From contig NW_005196021.1 in NCBI RefSeq assembly GCF_000372725.1, positions 1-24,194 of the forward strand: a stretch of 24,194 bases of DNA, given 5' to 3'. The notes under the pieces are model-generated. The model saw nothing but the letters and a program-made list of their open reading frames with translations, was not told the DNA's origin and searched no databases. The position numbers and the translations under genes were made by a program. Shown here piece by piece: positions 1 to 9,020 of the stretch. The DNA is from Emiliania huxleyi CCMP1516. Taxonomy: Eukaryota; Haptophyta; Isochrysidales; Noelaerhabdaceae. The number at the start of each line of letters is the position of its first letter. Positions within the stretch are counted from its first letter, which is position 1.

Positions 1-400
1 CTCACCCTCACCACCTCCACCATCGTAACCACCCTCAACCACCCTCACCTCCACGACCACTCCCACCGTCGCATTCACCCTCACCCCGCCGCCTCCGCCG
101 CCAAAGAATCGACCCTGCCCCCGCCGCCAAAGAATCCACCCTCCCCTCCACCACCTCCACAACCTCCCCCACCGTCGCACTCACCCTCACCACCTCCACC
201 ATCGTAACCACCCTCAACCACCCTCACCTCCACGATATTCCCACCGTCGCATTCACCCTCACCCCGCCTCCGCCGCCAAAGAATCGACCCTGCCCCCGCC
301 GCCAAAGAATCCACCCTCCCCTCCACCACCTCCACAACCTCCCCCACCGTCGCACTCACCCTCACCGCCTCCACCATCGCACCCACCTTCACCTCCATCG
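1..400. repeat. ~177-bp minisatellite, about 2.3 copies
   Basis: A long unit beginning CTCACCCTCACC starts at 1 and recurs at 180 and 355, so the period is about 175-179 bp; the third copy is partial. The unit is itself made of CACC/CTCC triplets and contains the segment GCCGCCAAAGAATC twice. Minus-strand frames stay open only because of the skewed composition, and plus-strand frames hit stops. I see no gene signal. It lies directly upstream of the Gly/Tyr-rich gene and may be its 5' flank or an upstream intron. Confidence 0.8.
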
Positions 401-450
401 TCCCCGCCTCCCCTGTCTCCATCACCTCCATCTTCACCCCCCTACCCGCC

Positions 451-1245
451 ATGCAGGTCATGCAGGCGGGGCCGATGACGCCCGCAAGGGCGATGGTCTA
501 CGAGAGCCAGCAGCGGGCATACTGGAACCCGATGACAAGCGAGGCTGAGCTCTACGGTGGCTTCGGCGGGTACGGGCCCTGGCGCGGCGGGTACGGATAC
601 GGCGGAGGCGGGTACGGATACGGTCATGCTCATTCCTTCCGACCCCCCCCGCCGTTTGCACTCGGCCGCACCGCTCACCGCCCGCCGCTGAACTTCAGGC
701 GGCTGGGGCTACGGCGGCGGGTACCCGTACGGCGGATGGGGCGGGTATGGCATGTACGGGATGGGCGGATACGGCGGTGCGCTTCAGTCCCCGCCCGCCC
801 GCCGATTGCCGCCGCAATCGCCTCACGCGCCGCCGCCCTGTCCGCAGGCTACATGGGCTACCGCCGCGGGTCGGGGTACATGCCGTACGGCGGGTGGGGG
901 TATGGCGGCGGGTACGGCGGGTACGGCGGTGCGCGCACACAGGCCCCGCTCGCCCTCCACAGACCGCTCTCACGCCCGGTGCTGCTGCCCCGCAGGATAC
1001 GGAGGAGGGTGGGGCTATGGCGGGTGAGGCGGCGTTGGCGAGGAGGTGCCCGCGCGACGGGGCTTTGAGCGTGTGCGTCGCTTCGCTCTAGGTACGGCCG
1101 CGGCATGATGGGCCGGCAGAACGCGTATTGGCGCGGCATGGGCGGCTACGGCGGCTACGGCGGCTACGGCGGCTACGGCGGCTACGGCGGCTACGGCGGC
1201 TACGGCGGCTACGGCGGCTACGGCGGCTGGGGCTACGGCTGGTGA
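451..1245 (+). CDS. Gly/Tyr-rich low-complexity protein, 5 exons
   Basis: Function is not recognised. Exons are 451-622, 699-776, 848-928, 996-1023 and 1092-1245, giving 170 aa with every junction in frame. Donors are GTCATG, GTGCGC, GTGCGC and GTGAGG; all acceptors are AG. Introns are only 67-76 bp and each splits a glycine codon inside a GGY run, so each exon adds a Gly/Tyr/Trp module. Residues 1-36 are a non-repetitive head (MQVMQAGPMTPARAM...). The last exon contains nine perfect 9-nt units encoding GGY and ends GWGYGW. Composition resembles structural GY-rich proteins such as cell-wall or biomineral-matrix proteins, or phase-separating RNA-associated proteins. No signal peptide is visible from this start, so an upstream exon may be missing. 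Confidence is good for the spliced frame and low for function. Confidence 0.75.
1141..1221 (+). repeat. 9-bp coding tandem repeat, nine perfect copies
   Basis: Unit GGCGGCTAC encodes Gly-Gly-Tyr and is repeated without a mismatch from 1141 to 1221, then ends in a GGCGGCTGG variant. Perfect identity implies recent expansion, so copy number is likely to vary between strains. Confidence 0.95.
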
Positions 1246-1868
1246 GCCTTGCGCCGGTTTGCCTGGCCGAGTCGGGCGCTGCTGCCTCCGGCGCTGGTGC
1301 GGGCGGTGGCTGTGCGTGCGGACGCCGGGCGAAATCCGTGGTTTGCTTCCTGTTGGATGCCGCGGCGATGGATGGCGAAGCTGCACACTTTAGATGATGA
1401 TCCCTGGCCTCACTCCCCGGGGGCGAACGGCCGCCCAAGGACCATGGGGTGAGGGGCAGGGAAGGTGCGTGTGGGTGAGGTGCGGCCGATCATCGGCCAC
1501 GTTGCTGGCGCACAGACGCCAAACACGAAGTAGACTAGGAGAGAGAGACGCACAGTGCGCTGTGTCGTGTGAGCGGGTGCGAGGGAGCGGGGCGAGAGGG
1601 TAGGCGCCGAGTCTAAGTGTAGTGTACATCAGTCATCGCTTTTGCAACCAGAGATGCAGTGTAACTCAGTGGTGTGCTGACGCACCCACATCACAGTACT
1701 GTTTGGTGCGAAAAATTCTCTCTCCAGTCACAAAGTCAAAGATGGAAAAAGACACTATAGTATTACTATAGACACACAACTGAAAACGATACGAAAAAAA
1801 CAGGACGTTCCTCGAACCTGTGCCGGGCACGCAAGAGCACAGGCGGGAGGCCGCGCGCAGGAGGCGTC
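1246..1868. other. Convergent intergenic region, no gene seen
   Basis: This lies between the 3' ends of the Gly/Tyr gene (+) and the lumen-protein gene (-). It is GC-rich up to about 1620 and AT-richer at 1680-1800. I found no supported open frame or RNA gene. The lumen gene could have a further 3' exon here (see that entry). Confidence 0.5.
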
Positions 1869-2267
1869 TCACCTGCCGTTGCAGCCCTTCCACGTCTGGC
1901 ACATGTCCGTGTTCGAGTCCGAGAATGACTTGAGCCCCAGCCTCGCTAGGTCGTCTTGCGCCGAGGACGGCTTTCCTGCCGCGCCGCCGTTGCGCGCGGC
2001 CTCAGCTTTCTTGAATGCCTCGCTCTCTTCACCGGGCTTGTACTTGGCCTCTGACAGCTGGTATTGCTTGAACGAAGCGGTAGACTCGGCGCTCGACCGC
2101 GGGATGAGCTTCGAGCGCTGAGCCTGTGCCGGTGCCGTTAGGCTAGCGGCGGCGAGCGCGGCGCCGCCGATGAAGGCTCGCCGGTCGAAGACTCGCCGGT
2201 CGAAAGGCTCGGTGGGCGGGGCGAAGGAAGCGGCAGAGGTGGCGAGAGCAGCGAGCATAGCGTGCAT
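1869..2267 (-). CDS. Small thylakoid-lumen protein with twin-arginine signal
   Basis: A 132-aa product. Residues 1-20 are a hydrophobic start rich in Ala, consistent with an ER or plastid presequence. Residues 20-30 contain a short duplication (FDRRVFDRR). Then comes a classical Tat-type lumen signal, RRAFIGGAALAAASLTA, ending in an AQA cleavage site near residue 49. The mature part (~83 aa) is charged (KYKPGEESEAFKKAEAARNG) and ends with two cysteines (DMCQTWKGCNGR). Known: in algae with secondary plastids, folded or cofactor-bearing lumen proteins carry this layered signal. Which lumen protein this is I cannot say; a small extrinsic photosystem subunit is possible. Oddity: the terminal bases GGCAGGTGAGAC form a textbook donor whose TGA is the stop used here, so a downstream exon may exist. 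Confidence 0.7.
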   Translation of the reverse strand: MHAMLAALATSAASFAPPTEPFDRRVFDRRAFIGGAALAAASLTAPAQAQRSKLIPRSSAESTASFKQYQLSEAKYKPGEESEAFKKAEAARNGGAAGKPSSAQDDLARLGLKSFSDSNTDMCQTWKGCNGR

Positions 2268-2605
2268 CGGCTCGGCTCGAGAGATGTGACCAGGAAACTA
2301 CTAGTACCCTCGAAGTTGTAGGTATATTGTTGGCAAATCAAGACACAGAGCTCACGGCGTGCAGCAGTGCCTGCGAGGGAGGGCAGAAATTAGTGAGGGA
2401 GCCAGAGACAGCCAAGAGAGATGTTTTTGTGTGAGAGCCGTGAGTGCACGCAATCTGCACATGCACTGCACAGGAGACCCGACTTACCTCGCGGATGTTT
2501 TCTTGTTCGCCTGCAAGTGCGGTGCAGAGCGCTTCTAACACCCCGACTCCGGCCTCGCCTCGTTGCCGACACCCGATGCCTAGCTCGGGTGCCAATGTCG
2601 ACGTG
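2268..2605. promoter_or_regulatory. Divergent intergenic spacer (lumen protein / LSM1)
   Basis: A 338-bp gap between two genes transcribed away from each other, so both promoters should lie here. It is AT-richer around 2290-2345 than its flanks. No TATA box or other named element could be assigned with confidence. Confidence 0.45.
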
Positions 2606-3197
2606 ATGGCGCTCAACCTCACCGGGACAGCCAGCCTAGCCGAAGAGCTCGACAGTGCGCCTCCCGCCCGCCACCGCGCCAGCCGGCCGCCTGCTGCCGC
2701 CGCTGAGAGCGCCCGCCCCCCGTCGGCGCGCAGAGAAGCTGATGGTGGTGCTGCGGGACGGCCGCAAGATCATCGGCACGTTGCGCACCTTTGACCAGTT
2801 CTCGAACGTCGTTCTGGAGCACGCGCTCGAGCGTGTCATCGTCGGCAAGCGGTTTGCAGATGTGCCGCTGGGGCTGTACGTCATCCGCGGCGAGAACGTC
2901 GTGCTGCTGGGGCAGATTGTGCGCGCGCCCGCCCCCTCAACACGCCGCGCGCGCGCAGCCAGCGCGAGCGCGTGCGCCACGACCGCCGACGCGTCAGCGC
3001 CTGCCACGCTCTTCCTAGACACGCTCCCTCGCCGGCCGCCGCAGGACGACGACAAGGAGCGCGAGACGACAGAGGGGCTGCTGGAGCGGGTGGGGGTGGA
3101 CGAGATCCTTGAGCTCAAGCAGGAGCGCGAGGAGGACGACCGGCTCAGGGCGGGCGTCTCGCGCGCGTTGCGCAAGCCTACGGAATGGGATGACTAA
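2606..3197 (+). CDS. LSM1: U6 snRNA-associated Sm-like protein LSm1
   Basis: Exons 2606-2654, 2734-2918 and 3045-3197 join in frame to 128 aa, close to the ~130-aa family size. The start gives [17 protein letters not shown], which matches the LSm1 N-terminus (TGTASL...D-K). The Sm1 motif follows ([20 protein letters not shown]), then [11 protein letters not shown] and the Sm2 motif [15 protein letters not shown]. The C-terminal helix region ([14 protein letters not shown]) is typical of LSm1. Known role: LSm1 gives the cytoplasmic LSm1-7 ring its identity; the ring binds 3' ends of oligoadenylated mRNA and with Pat1 promotes decapping. Both introns (79 and 126 bp) begin GTGCGC and end CAG. 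The second is a multiple of three without stops, so its retention would insert 42 residues after QI. Identification is confident. Confidence 0.93.
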
Positions 3198-3656
3198 ACC
3201 TTACTTAACCTTGGGGCGGGGGGTTGGATGGATGCGCCATCGGCTGATTGCCTTGTCGCGCGCCGCTTGGAGCGGTGGGCGCGCAAAGTATCGATGTACA
3301 GTGATCCACTTCACTCGCGATGGCGTATTTTGTGTGAGTCGCGGTGACGATAATGCATAATCAGCAAAATAACCAATATATGCAATATCTCCAAAAGCAA
3401 ATAAACTGCGCGTCTCTCTGGACTCTGCTCGCGCGTCTCTCCGAACACCGAAGGTCCCCCCGCGCGGGCGGGAGGGGGCACACAGTTTTATCTTTGTGTG
3501 GTGAACTGGGACTCCCACAGCCCCGTATTTTGAGAGACATGATCTGACATCGATGCTTCAAATCAAGTGCCAGTGCGAGCCAGTCCCGTGCCCAGCGGTT
3601 GTGCGATGGAGCTTTGTTGTAAAATTCTCAAATCAAATCTTCACTACCGTCCCCGG
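3198..3656. other. Convergent intergenic region
   Basis: Between LSM1 (+) and the Cys-rich gene (-). It is AT-rich around 3350-3400. No coding frame with family-like features was found on either strand. Confidence 0.45.
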
Positions 3657-3811
3657 CTACGTACACTCGGTGCACTCGTCGCATCCGTTCCATTTGCACT
3701 TTGCTGGCCAGCTGTATGTCTGGCCGGCGCAGAAGGGCTTGCACCGGGCCGGAGCGGCGGCAGAACACTCGCTGCACGCCCCGCAGCCGGGCCATGGAGA
3801 AAGAGGTTGAA
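3657..3811 (-). CDS. Last exon of a Cys-rich protein (partial model)
   Basis: Read on the minus strand from an AG acceptor at 3813-3812 to TAG at 3657-3659, one frame gives about 51 residues with eleven cysteines. The pattern is C-x2-C-x2-C, then CKPFC, a Trp, KCKWNGC, and a final C-x2-C-x2-C before the stop. This spacing (C-K-x2-C, W-x3-C-x-W-x2-C-x2-C-x2-C) resembles a short Cys/Trp module I recall from predicted secreted proteins of haptophytes and dinoflagellates, function unknown. There is no in-frame ATG before an upstream stop, so the 5' exons must lie at higher coordinates (3812-4400); I could not place them. The clustered Cys/Trp spacing makes chance unlikely, but the call rests on one exon. 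Confidence 0.5.
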
Positions 3812-4438
3812 CTGTGTTTCGTTTGGTGTGATGATGCCATCATGGTAGTGGCCACGCTGTGACTTGACGTAGCCTTAATTAGGCCGGTGGTGTGGTCGAA
3901 TGCCCGTTGACGCCCACGGAGCCCGCGACCGTTGCTTGCAGCCCATGTTTGCGAGGCGGGCGCGTTCGTCGGTGTTGCCAAAGGCGAACTTGTCTCCAAC
4001 GGAGCCAGCGGCAGCGCCTCCGGTCGGTGTCGGTAAGTGTCGGCGCGGCCGACCCCGACGGGCAAGCCACACTCCGGGGAGGGTCTAAAGTTTGATCTCG
4101 CGGTGATTTTGTCTTTGCCCCCCGGGCCTCGCCTGGCTCACAGGACACAGCCAGGTCGGTGTATGTAGCTCTTACGAACATTCCCGAGGGAGGACTGCTG
4201 ACGGGGGTTGCGATGAGCTTTTGTGAATCCGAGCACTCTCTCCTTCATTGTTTTCAAATACGTACGTGCTCTTGCGCAGGTGGCAGGCGGTGAACAGGCG
4301 GTGAAGTGGTGCACGCTAACCCGAGGAAACCAATCGGACGGAAACACTCCTCATCGCAAACCCTGCCAGCACTCCAAAGAGCTAATCTAAAAAAGTTTGC
4401 ATTGACTTCTGAATTCTTTTCTCAGCGCTCCGAGGGAG
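3812..4438. other. Intergenic region with inverted-repeat element
   Basis: Should contain the unresolved 5' exons of the Cys-rich minus-strand gene and the promoter of the prolyl-hydroxylase gene. The right half is occupied by the inverted-repeat element listed separately. A 10-bp unit AGGCGGTGAA occurs twice near 4284-4304. Confidence 0.4.
4186..4380. mobile_element. MITE-like element, ~27-bp terminal inverted repeats
   Basis: The left end at 4190-4217 (GAGGACTGCTGACGGGGG, then TTGCGATGAG) reappears as its reverse complement at 4350-4375 (CTCATCGCAAACCCTGCC, then AGCACTCC), about 130 bp apart, with a few mismatches. No coding capacity lies between. The same end sequence occurs at 11781-11843 and in part at 18511-18535, so it is a dispersed family. 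Target duplication could not be resolved. Confidence 0.55.
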
Positions 4439-6248
4439 ATGAAGTTCACTCTCGCCGTCTTGGCAGCGGCGGCGCTCGCCGAGGAGGAGATGTGCAACTC
4501 ATGGGCAGAGGCCGGCGAGTGCGCATCGAACCCTTCCTACATGGCCAAGCATTGCGCTGCCGCGTGCCGCCAAGCCAAAGCGACTGGAAAGACGCGAAGC
4601 GGCATGCGCCAGCAGATGGAGAAGGAGTGTGCGGGCTATGCACAGGCGGGCGAGTGCTCGCGCAACCCCGCCTTCATGCTCTCAACGTGCCGCAAAGAGT
4701 GCGACGCGTGGGAGGAGCGAACCGGCCTAAAGATCGACCGCGACTCACGCTGTGTGGAGTGGTCGCTGCTCGGCCGGTGCGAGTCTCAGGACCTGGCGGC
4801 GCTCTGCAACACCTCCTGCACGGTGCAGGAGCGGTGCGCTCGCTCGACCTACTCGGGCTGGAGCGTCGGCGTCTGCGACAAGGCGCTGCGCTGCGAGGCC
4901 TCCGACAAGTCGAGCGGGTGCGCCGCGCGGGCCGCGCGGGGGGAGTGCCGCAGCGATGCCACGAGGATGGCGCAGGATTGCCTGCAGTCGTGCGCCGCGT
5001 CGGACGTGGACAGCGTGCTCTCCGCACACAGGCCGGAGGCCCGCGCCGTGCTCTCCTCGCGCATCGACGTCTCTAGCCGCGAGGCGCGCTCGCACGAGCG
5101 GTGCTGGCTGCCAGGATGGGCGGGCCAAAACACCTACAAGCTCATGCTGCCCACGCAGTGCGCCGCCGCGCGCACCCTGCCGTGGCAGCGCCGGGCGGTG
5201 CCGCCGCAGCGGCGCAGGGACGGACGCGGCGCAGACGCGCTCACCTGCCCTGTGGACGTGTCGCGCAGCACGCCGCGTGTTCGGCGCCGCTCCGTGTCGC
5301 TGACGGCGCCGCCGCACCCTCAACTTGGGCTGCTTGAGTCCTACGGCGGGAGGATCGCTCCGCCGCCGCACGAGGTGCGCGTGGTGCAGGTGCTTGCCTC
5401 TCCGCGCGTGCGGCTGCTTCACGACTTTGTGACGGCCGCGGAGGCGGCAGAGATTTTGCGGCTGTCCGAGTCGCACTTCCACCGCTCGCCAGTCCGCTCT
5501 GTCGCCCAGGACCGGAGGCCCAGAAGCTGAATACGTAGTCTTCTCCGTTGTATTCACGCCGTGCTCTGAATACGCTGCACAATACCGTATTCGTGCCCTG
5601 AGGTTGGCGTATTCTGCTTCCAGGACCGGAGGACGTCGTCGACGGCGACGCTCGCAGGCCGCAACTGGGCGGTCGACGCCATCCGCGCGCGCATCTCCTA
5701 CTTCTCGGGCTACGACGACCCGATGCTCGAGCCGCTGCAGGTGGTGCGGTACCACCCGGGCGAGAAGTACGAGGCGCATCACGACCTCTTCGATCTCTGC
5801 GACTTTCCGCAGAAGCCGCGCCGCCACCTCACCTTCCTCATCTACCTCTCTGATCTGCCCGAGGTGCGGATGCAGCCGAGAGATGCCGCGAGATCGCCGA
5901 GATTGTGCGCCCTCCCGATCTGCGCCTCTCACTTGCCCGAGGAGGCGCGGGCGGGTAGAGCCACCCTCCCATAGGAGCCTTCTCAGAGCCCTCTCGGAGC
6001 CTTCTCGGAACCGATCGTAGGAGGACGGCGGCCACACCACCTTCCCGCGGCTCAACTTGCGCATCAAGCCGACCGCCTACACGGCGCTCGTCTTCAACGA
6101 CGTCCTGGACTCGGGCATGGACGACGAGCGCACCGAGCACGCCGGCACCGCCCCCTTGCGCGGCGTGAAATACGCGATCAATGTGTGGATCAGAGCCCCC
6201 TCCGCCTCGAGGCAGCGCGGAGGCCTCTTCGGACGGCTCGGCTTCTGA
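4439..6248 (+). CDS. Secreted prolyl 4-hydroxylase with ShKT domains
   Basis: Exons 4439-5517, 5632-5863 and 6021-6248 give 512 aa; a GT donor at 5501 with acceptor at 5623 would give 509 aa. Residues 1-14 (MKFTLAVLAAAALA) are a signal peptide. Four ShKT-like Cys domains follow at about 19-43, 64-88, 105-127 and 161-185 (e.g. CAGYAQAGECSRNPAF). The C-terminal ~200 residues are a P4Hc 2-oxoglutarate/Fe(II) dioxygenase: RTSST, then LEPLQVVRYHPGEKYEAHHD with the HxD iron ligands, LTFLIYLSDLPE, GGHTTFP, the distal His in EHAGTAPL and the 2-oxoglutarate Lys in GVKYAINVW. All catalytic residues are present. Known: such enzymes hydroxylate proline in secreted glycoproteins in the ER/Golgi. The region ~195-300 is Arg/Pro-rich and could hide another intron. 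Intron 1 is itself remarkable (see 5506-5632); intron 2 starts GTGCGG. Confidence 0.88.
5506..5632 (+). mobile_element. Introner-like intron: TIRs inside a 13-bp duplication
   Basis: The exon sequence CCAGGACCGGAGG is present at 5506-5518 and again at 5620-5632. The ~100 bp between them begin near 5523 with GAAGCTGAATACG and end at 5608-5620 with CGTATTCTGCTTC, inverted repeats matching at 12 of 13 positions. GAATACG/CGTATTC words recur in both orientations inside, so the RNA can fold into a hairpin. Removing one duplicate plus the interior restores VAQDRRTSST in frame, with a GC-AG boundary at 5518/5631. This is the structure expected of a transposon-borne intron. Confidence 0.75.
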
Positions 6249-6621
6249 CGCGAGCTCTGTGGACTGTGCGTTGGGTGGGATTTGGGGTTCGGCTGCGACG
6301 ATCACAGTAGTCAGTACGAAACTGCGCGTGGCAGCTTTCTTGATCTTGTGTGTGTGATGTATGACTGGGCTCTTCGGACGCTCCGCGAGCGCGGCGTGTC
6401 AAAATATATGTATCTGAGCCCTTGCGCCTTGGCCTCGAACCCTCGATGCACACCCTCGACACCAAACCTCGACACTGACTCGACACCTCGACACCCCATG
6501 CCAACTGGCGTATCTCCTCTCCTATCTCGTATCTCCCCGTATCTCCCGGTATCTCCCCGTATCCCGCGGTCTCTCGCCGTCTCTCGCCGTCTCTCGCCGG
6601 CGAGTCCGTGACCGGAGCTCA
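6249..6621. repeat. Convergent intergenic region with minisatellites
   Basis: Between the 3' ends of the hydroxylase (+) and transporter (-) genes. At 6430-6500 a CCTCGACAC-type unit recurs; at 6515-6600 a CGTATCTCCC-type 10-mer repeats and grades into GTCTCTCGCC repeats. Closely similar CGTATCTCCC repeats occur in an intron of the PX gene near 21680-21705. Confidence 0.7.
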
Positions 6622-9020
6622 CTAGCTCCGCTGTGCACCGCGGCCTCGAGCGGCCACCGCTCCCCCCTTAGCCGGCGTGCTAGGGCTGCTGCGTACCGCT
6701 GCCGCGTCGAGGAGCTGACACAACCGTCGGCGCGCCGTGCTGCGCGCCGCTTTCATCTGCGCCACCTCGTGCGCCGCGATGAGCAAGAGGAGGAGCGAGA
6801 TGCCGGCCACCATCCACGGGTTCCAAAAGTCACGTGCGGAGGAGTAGCCCGCGATGGTCCAGATCGCCGCCTGAGGGCTCAGGTCAACGCCTCCCCCTCG
6901 CGGGTGTGTGTGGGGCAGGAGCCAGGCAGTCTACCCCCCCCGCATACTGCTCCACACGCCCAAAGACACAGGCAGGGAGCCCGCCCCCCGCAAGTGCAAG
7001 CCCGGTGGGGCAAAGAGTGCGAGCGGGCGCGTGGTCTCCGTTTACCGACTGGGGGTGTGTGTCTTGTGTGTCTTGTGGGTGTGGGGCAGTGGGGGGTGGG
7101 GGGTGGGGGTGGGGTGGGGGGGGGGGGGGGCGCCTCGAGCAGCAGGACGAGCTGCGCCAGCGAGCCGCTGCTCTCGAGCAGCAGCACCACCCCCACCTCC
7201 GCCGAGCTCACCTGCCGCGGCGCTCGCACGACGCACGCGTTCGTGAAGAGGCTCGCGCCGGCGCCTGTGGAGAGAAGGGGGAAGCGGAGGGTCTGTTTCG
7301 GGGGCATGTTCACTTGTTCAGGAGGCGTATCCGGAGAGAGGAGTGCCGTGGGGTGGCTCCCCCGGCGCACACCGGCGCAGAAAGCGATCGGCCAGAAGCT
7401 TGCGTCTCGGAACCCGTCGTCGTCCAAACCTAGGCTCGGTCGATCTCGGGAGATCTCGGGGCGATCTCGGGAGATCTCGTAAGAGGCGCCGCCGTCCATA
7501 TGCCGGCGAGAGCGACGGGCAGCGAGGCGGCGCCGACCGTCGCCGACCCGGCGATGGTTGCGAGGCCAACCACGGGGGCGTCGCTGTACCTGCGGACGGG
7601 CTCGTGGACGCCTCGTGGTTGTCGGTGGACGCGACCGTCGTTGAGGTGTCGTGGACATGCACATGTCGTGGACGTGTCGTGGGCGTGTCGTGGGACGTGT
7701 CGCGGGCGTGTCGTGGGCGTGGAGACGTGTGTCGGAGAGAGGAGGGTCTCGGAAGGTGTGGCTAGAGGTGTGGCGTCGGAGGAGTGTCGCTGTGCCGTGT
7801 GACAGAGCGGCTGGTCGTGAGGAGGGAGGCGAGGCAGAGGCCGGCGGCGAGGGCAAACATGGCGCTCCGCCGCGCGCCGGCGAACTCATCCTCGACGCTG
7901 AGCAGCAGCCTGGGGGGGGAGATCAACGTGTAGATCAACGTGGAGAGCGGGTGAAGGGGAGAGGCGAGGCAGAGGGCGGTAAGGGGCGCGGGGTGGACGT
8001 GGGGGCGGCGCGAGAGGCGCTGTTGAGTGACGAGGGGCGCGGATGAGGGGCGATCGCCAGTGCTCGGTCTCCAAGGGCCGCCTCCGGCCGCAATGGTGTG
8101 GGTTTTGCCAGACAACCGGTTAGACGGTCCCCGTGGGCCCGCCGGCGAGAAAGTGGTGATGGTGGGCAGGTGCGCGGGGTGGGGCGGGGCGCAGGCGTGC
8201 ACATCCATCGGTACGCGGGCTTGCTTGGCAGGATGACGCCGATGGCGGCGGCGGCGGTCGCGGCGACGAGCGCGGCGACGGTGCGGCGAGGGAGGACGTC
8301 GCCTTTGCAGTCCGATCACCCTTGTGAGCTACGGAGCCGCGGCCGCAGCGAGCACTAACTCAGCGAAGAGCACGATCCGTCTCGAGTGCTGGCATGAATT
8401 CGATACAGGGGGGTCGGCGTGTCCCGCATCTAGGCGCCGTCGCCCAGCACCACCCTCCCGAGCAGCGCGGCCCAGAACGGGCAGAGGGAGATCAAGAGGA
8501 GGGCGAGCGCCGCCGACCCGCCCGTCGAGTAAAATGCCGCGGCGCGGCAGCTCAGAGCACTCGCATGCAGTAGCGAGCCAGCGGCAAAGTGAGCAGGCAC
8601 CCGCGCCGCCGCGGCGGGGAGGCGCCGGACGGCGCCGATCCCGTTCTGATGCAACAGCAGCCCGCTCGAGAAGAGCGCGCTCGCCAGGCCCTTGATGGCG
8701 AGCCACTCGGCGAGCGACGCGCCGTCCAGCGTGATTGCGAGCCGCGTGAGGAGTGCGTCTGCGGTCCCGGCGACGAGGCCGACCGAGAGGAGCGCGAGCG
8801 TACGGCGGCGTACAGCGGCCGTGGTGCGGCGCTGCGTGCGGAGGCTGCCCTCTGGCTCGCACAAGCCGTCGCGTGGAGTCGCCGCGAGCGACTCGGGCGG
8901 GGAAGTGGAGTCACGAGATGGCGAGGCGATACACGTGGACGACATGGACGACAGGGGCGATCGGATGATCACGGGCGGCGGCGAGGAGGGCGGCGGCACG
9001 CGCCCTGTCGGCGCACCCAC
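6622..9020 (-). CDS. EamA/DMT-family membrane transporter, 7 exons
   Basis: Exons in transcription order: 9020-8444, 8302-8230, 7909-7796, 7589-7504, 7429-7379, 7264-7134 and 6870-6622. Their sum is an exact multiple of three (426 aa). After a ~75-residue cytosolic head come repeated hydrophobic helices: TLALLSVGLVAGTADALL, ALALLLISLCPFWAALLGRV then VLGDVLPRRTVAALVAATAA (the EamA signature region), MFALAAGLCLASLLTTSR, GLATIAGSATVGAASLPVAL, a segment with VSSAEVGVVLLLE, and finally MVAGISLLLLLIAAHEVA. Known: the drug/metabolite transporter superfamily has ten helices and exports metabolites or exchanges sugar or triose phosphates; the substrate cannot be told here. All six introns start with GC. 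A 12-bp duplication (CTGCTGCTCGAG) in exon 6 makes its 3' end less certain, and Met26 is an alternative start. Confidence 0.72.
7082..7132. repeat. G-rich homopolymer tract within transporter intron 6
   Basis: Runs of G broken by single T end in about 14 consecutive G just before the exon 6 donor (read on the minus strand). It is intronic. Length is likely to be polymorphic or misassembled. Confidence 0.85.
7646..7722. repeat. 11-bp degenerate tandem repeat in transporter intron 3
   Basis: A GTGTCGTGGGC-like unit recurs about seven times with point changes. It lies wholly inside intron 3 (7590-7795) of the minus-strand transporter gene. The 74-bp intron 4 (7430-7503) similarly carries repeated CGAGATCTCC units. 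Confidence 0.8.

Noticed and set aside
81..461. 126-aa minus-strand Val/Gly/Glu-rich frame
   Set aside because: Generated by the 177-bp minisatellite; repeat periods not multiples of three would shift the frame between copies.
3875..4072. Minus-strand frame GSVGDKFAFGNTDERARLAN considered as an upstream exon of the Cys-rich gene
   Set aside because: Looks partly protein-like but I could not join it to the Cys-rich exon with a convincing donor and frame.
4745..6067. 440-aa minus-strand open frame
   Set aside because: It is antisense to the catalytic exons of the prolyl hydroxylase, Arg/Ala-rich without family features, and the plus strand shows clear catalytic motifs.
6879..7889. 336-aa minus-strand open frame
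   Set aside because: It runs through several transporter introns. Only short pieces (exon 5 and exon 6) are coding; the rest is repeats and Pro runs.
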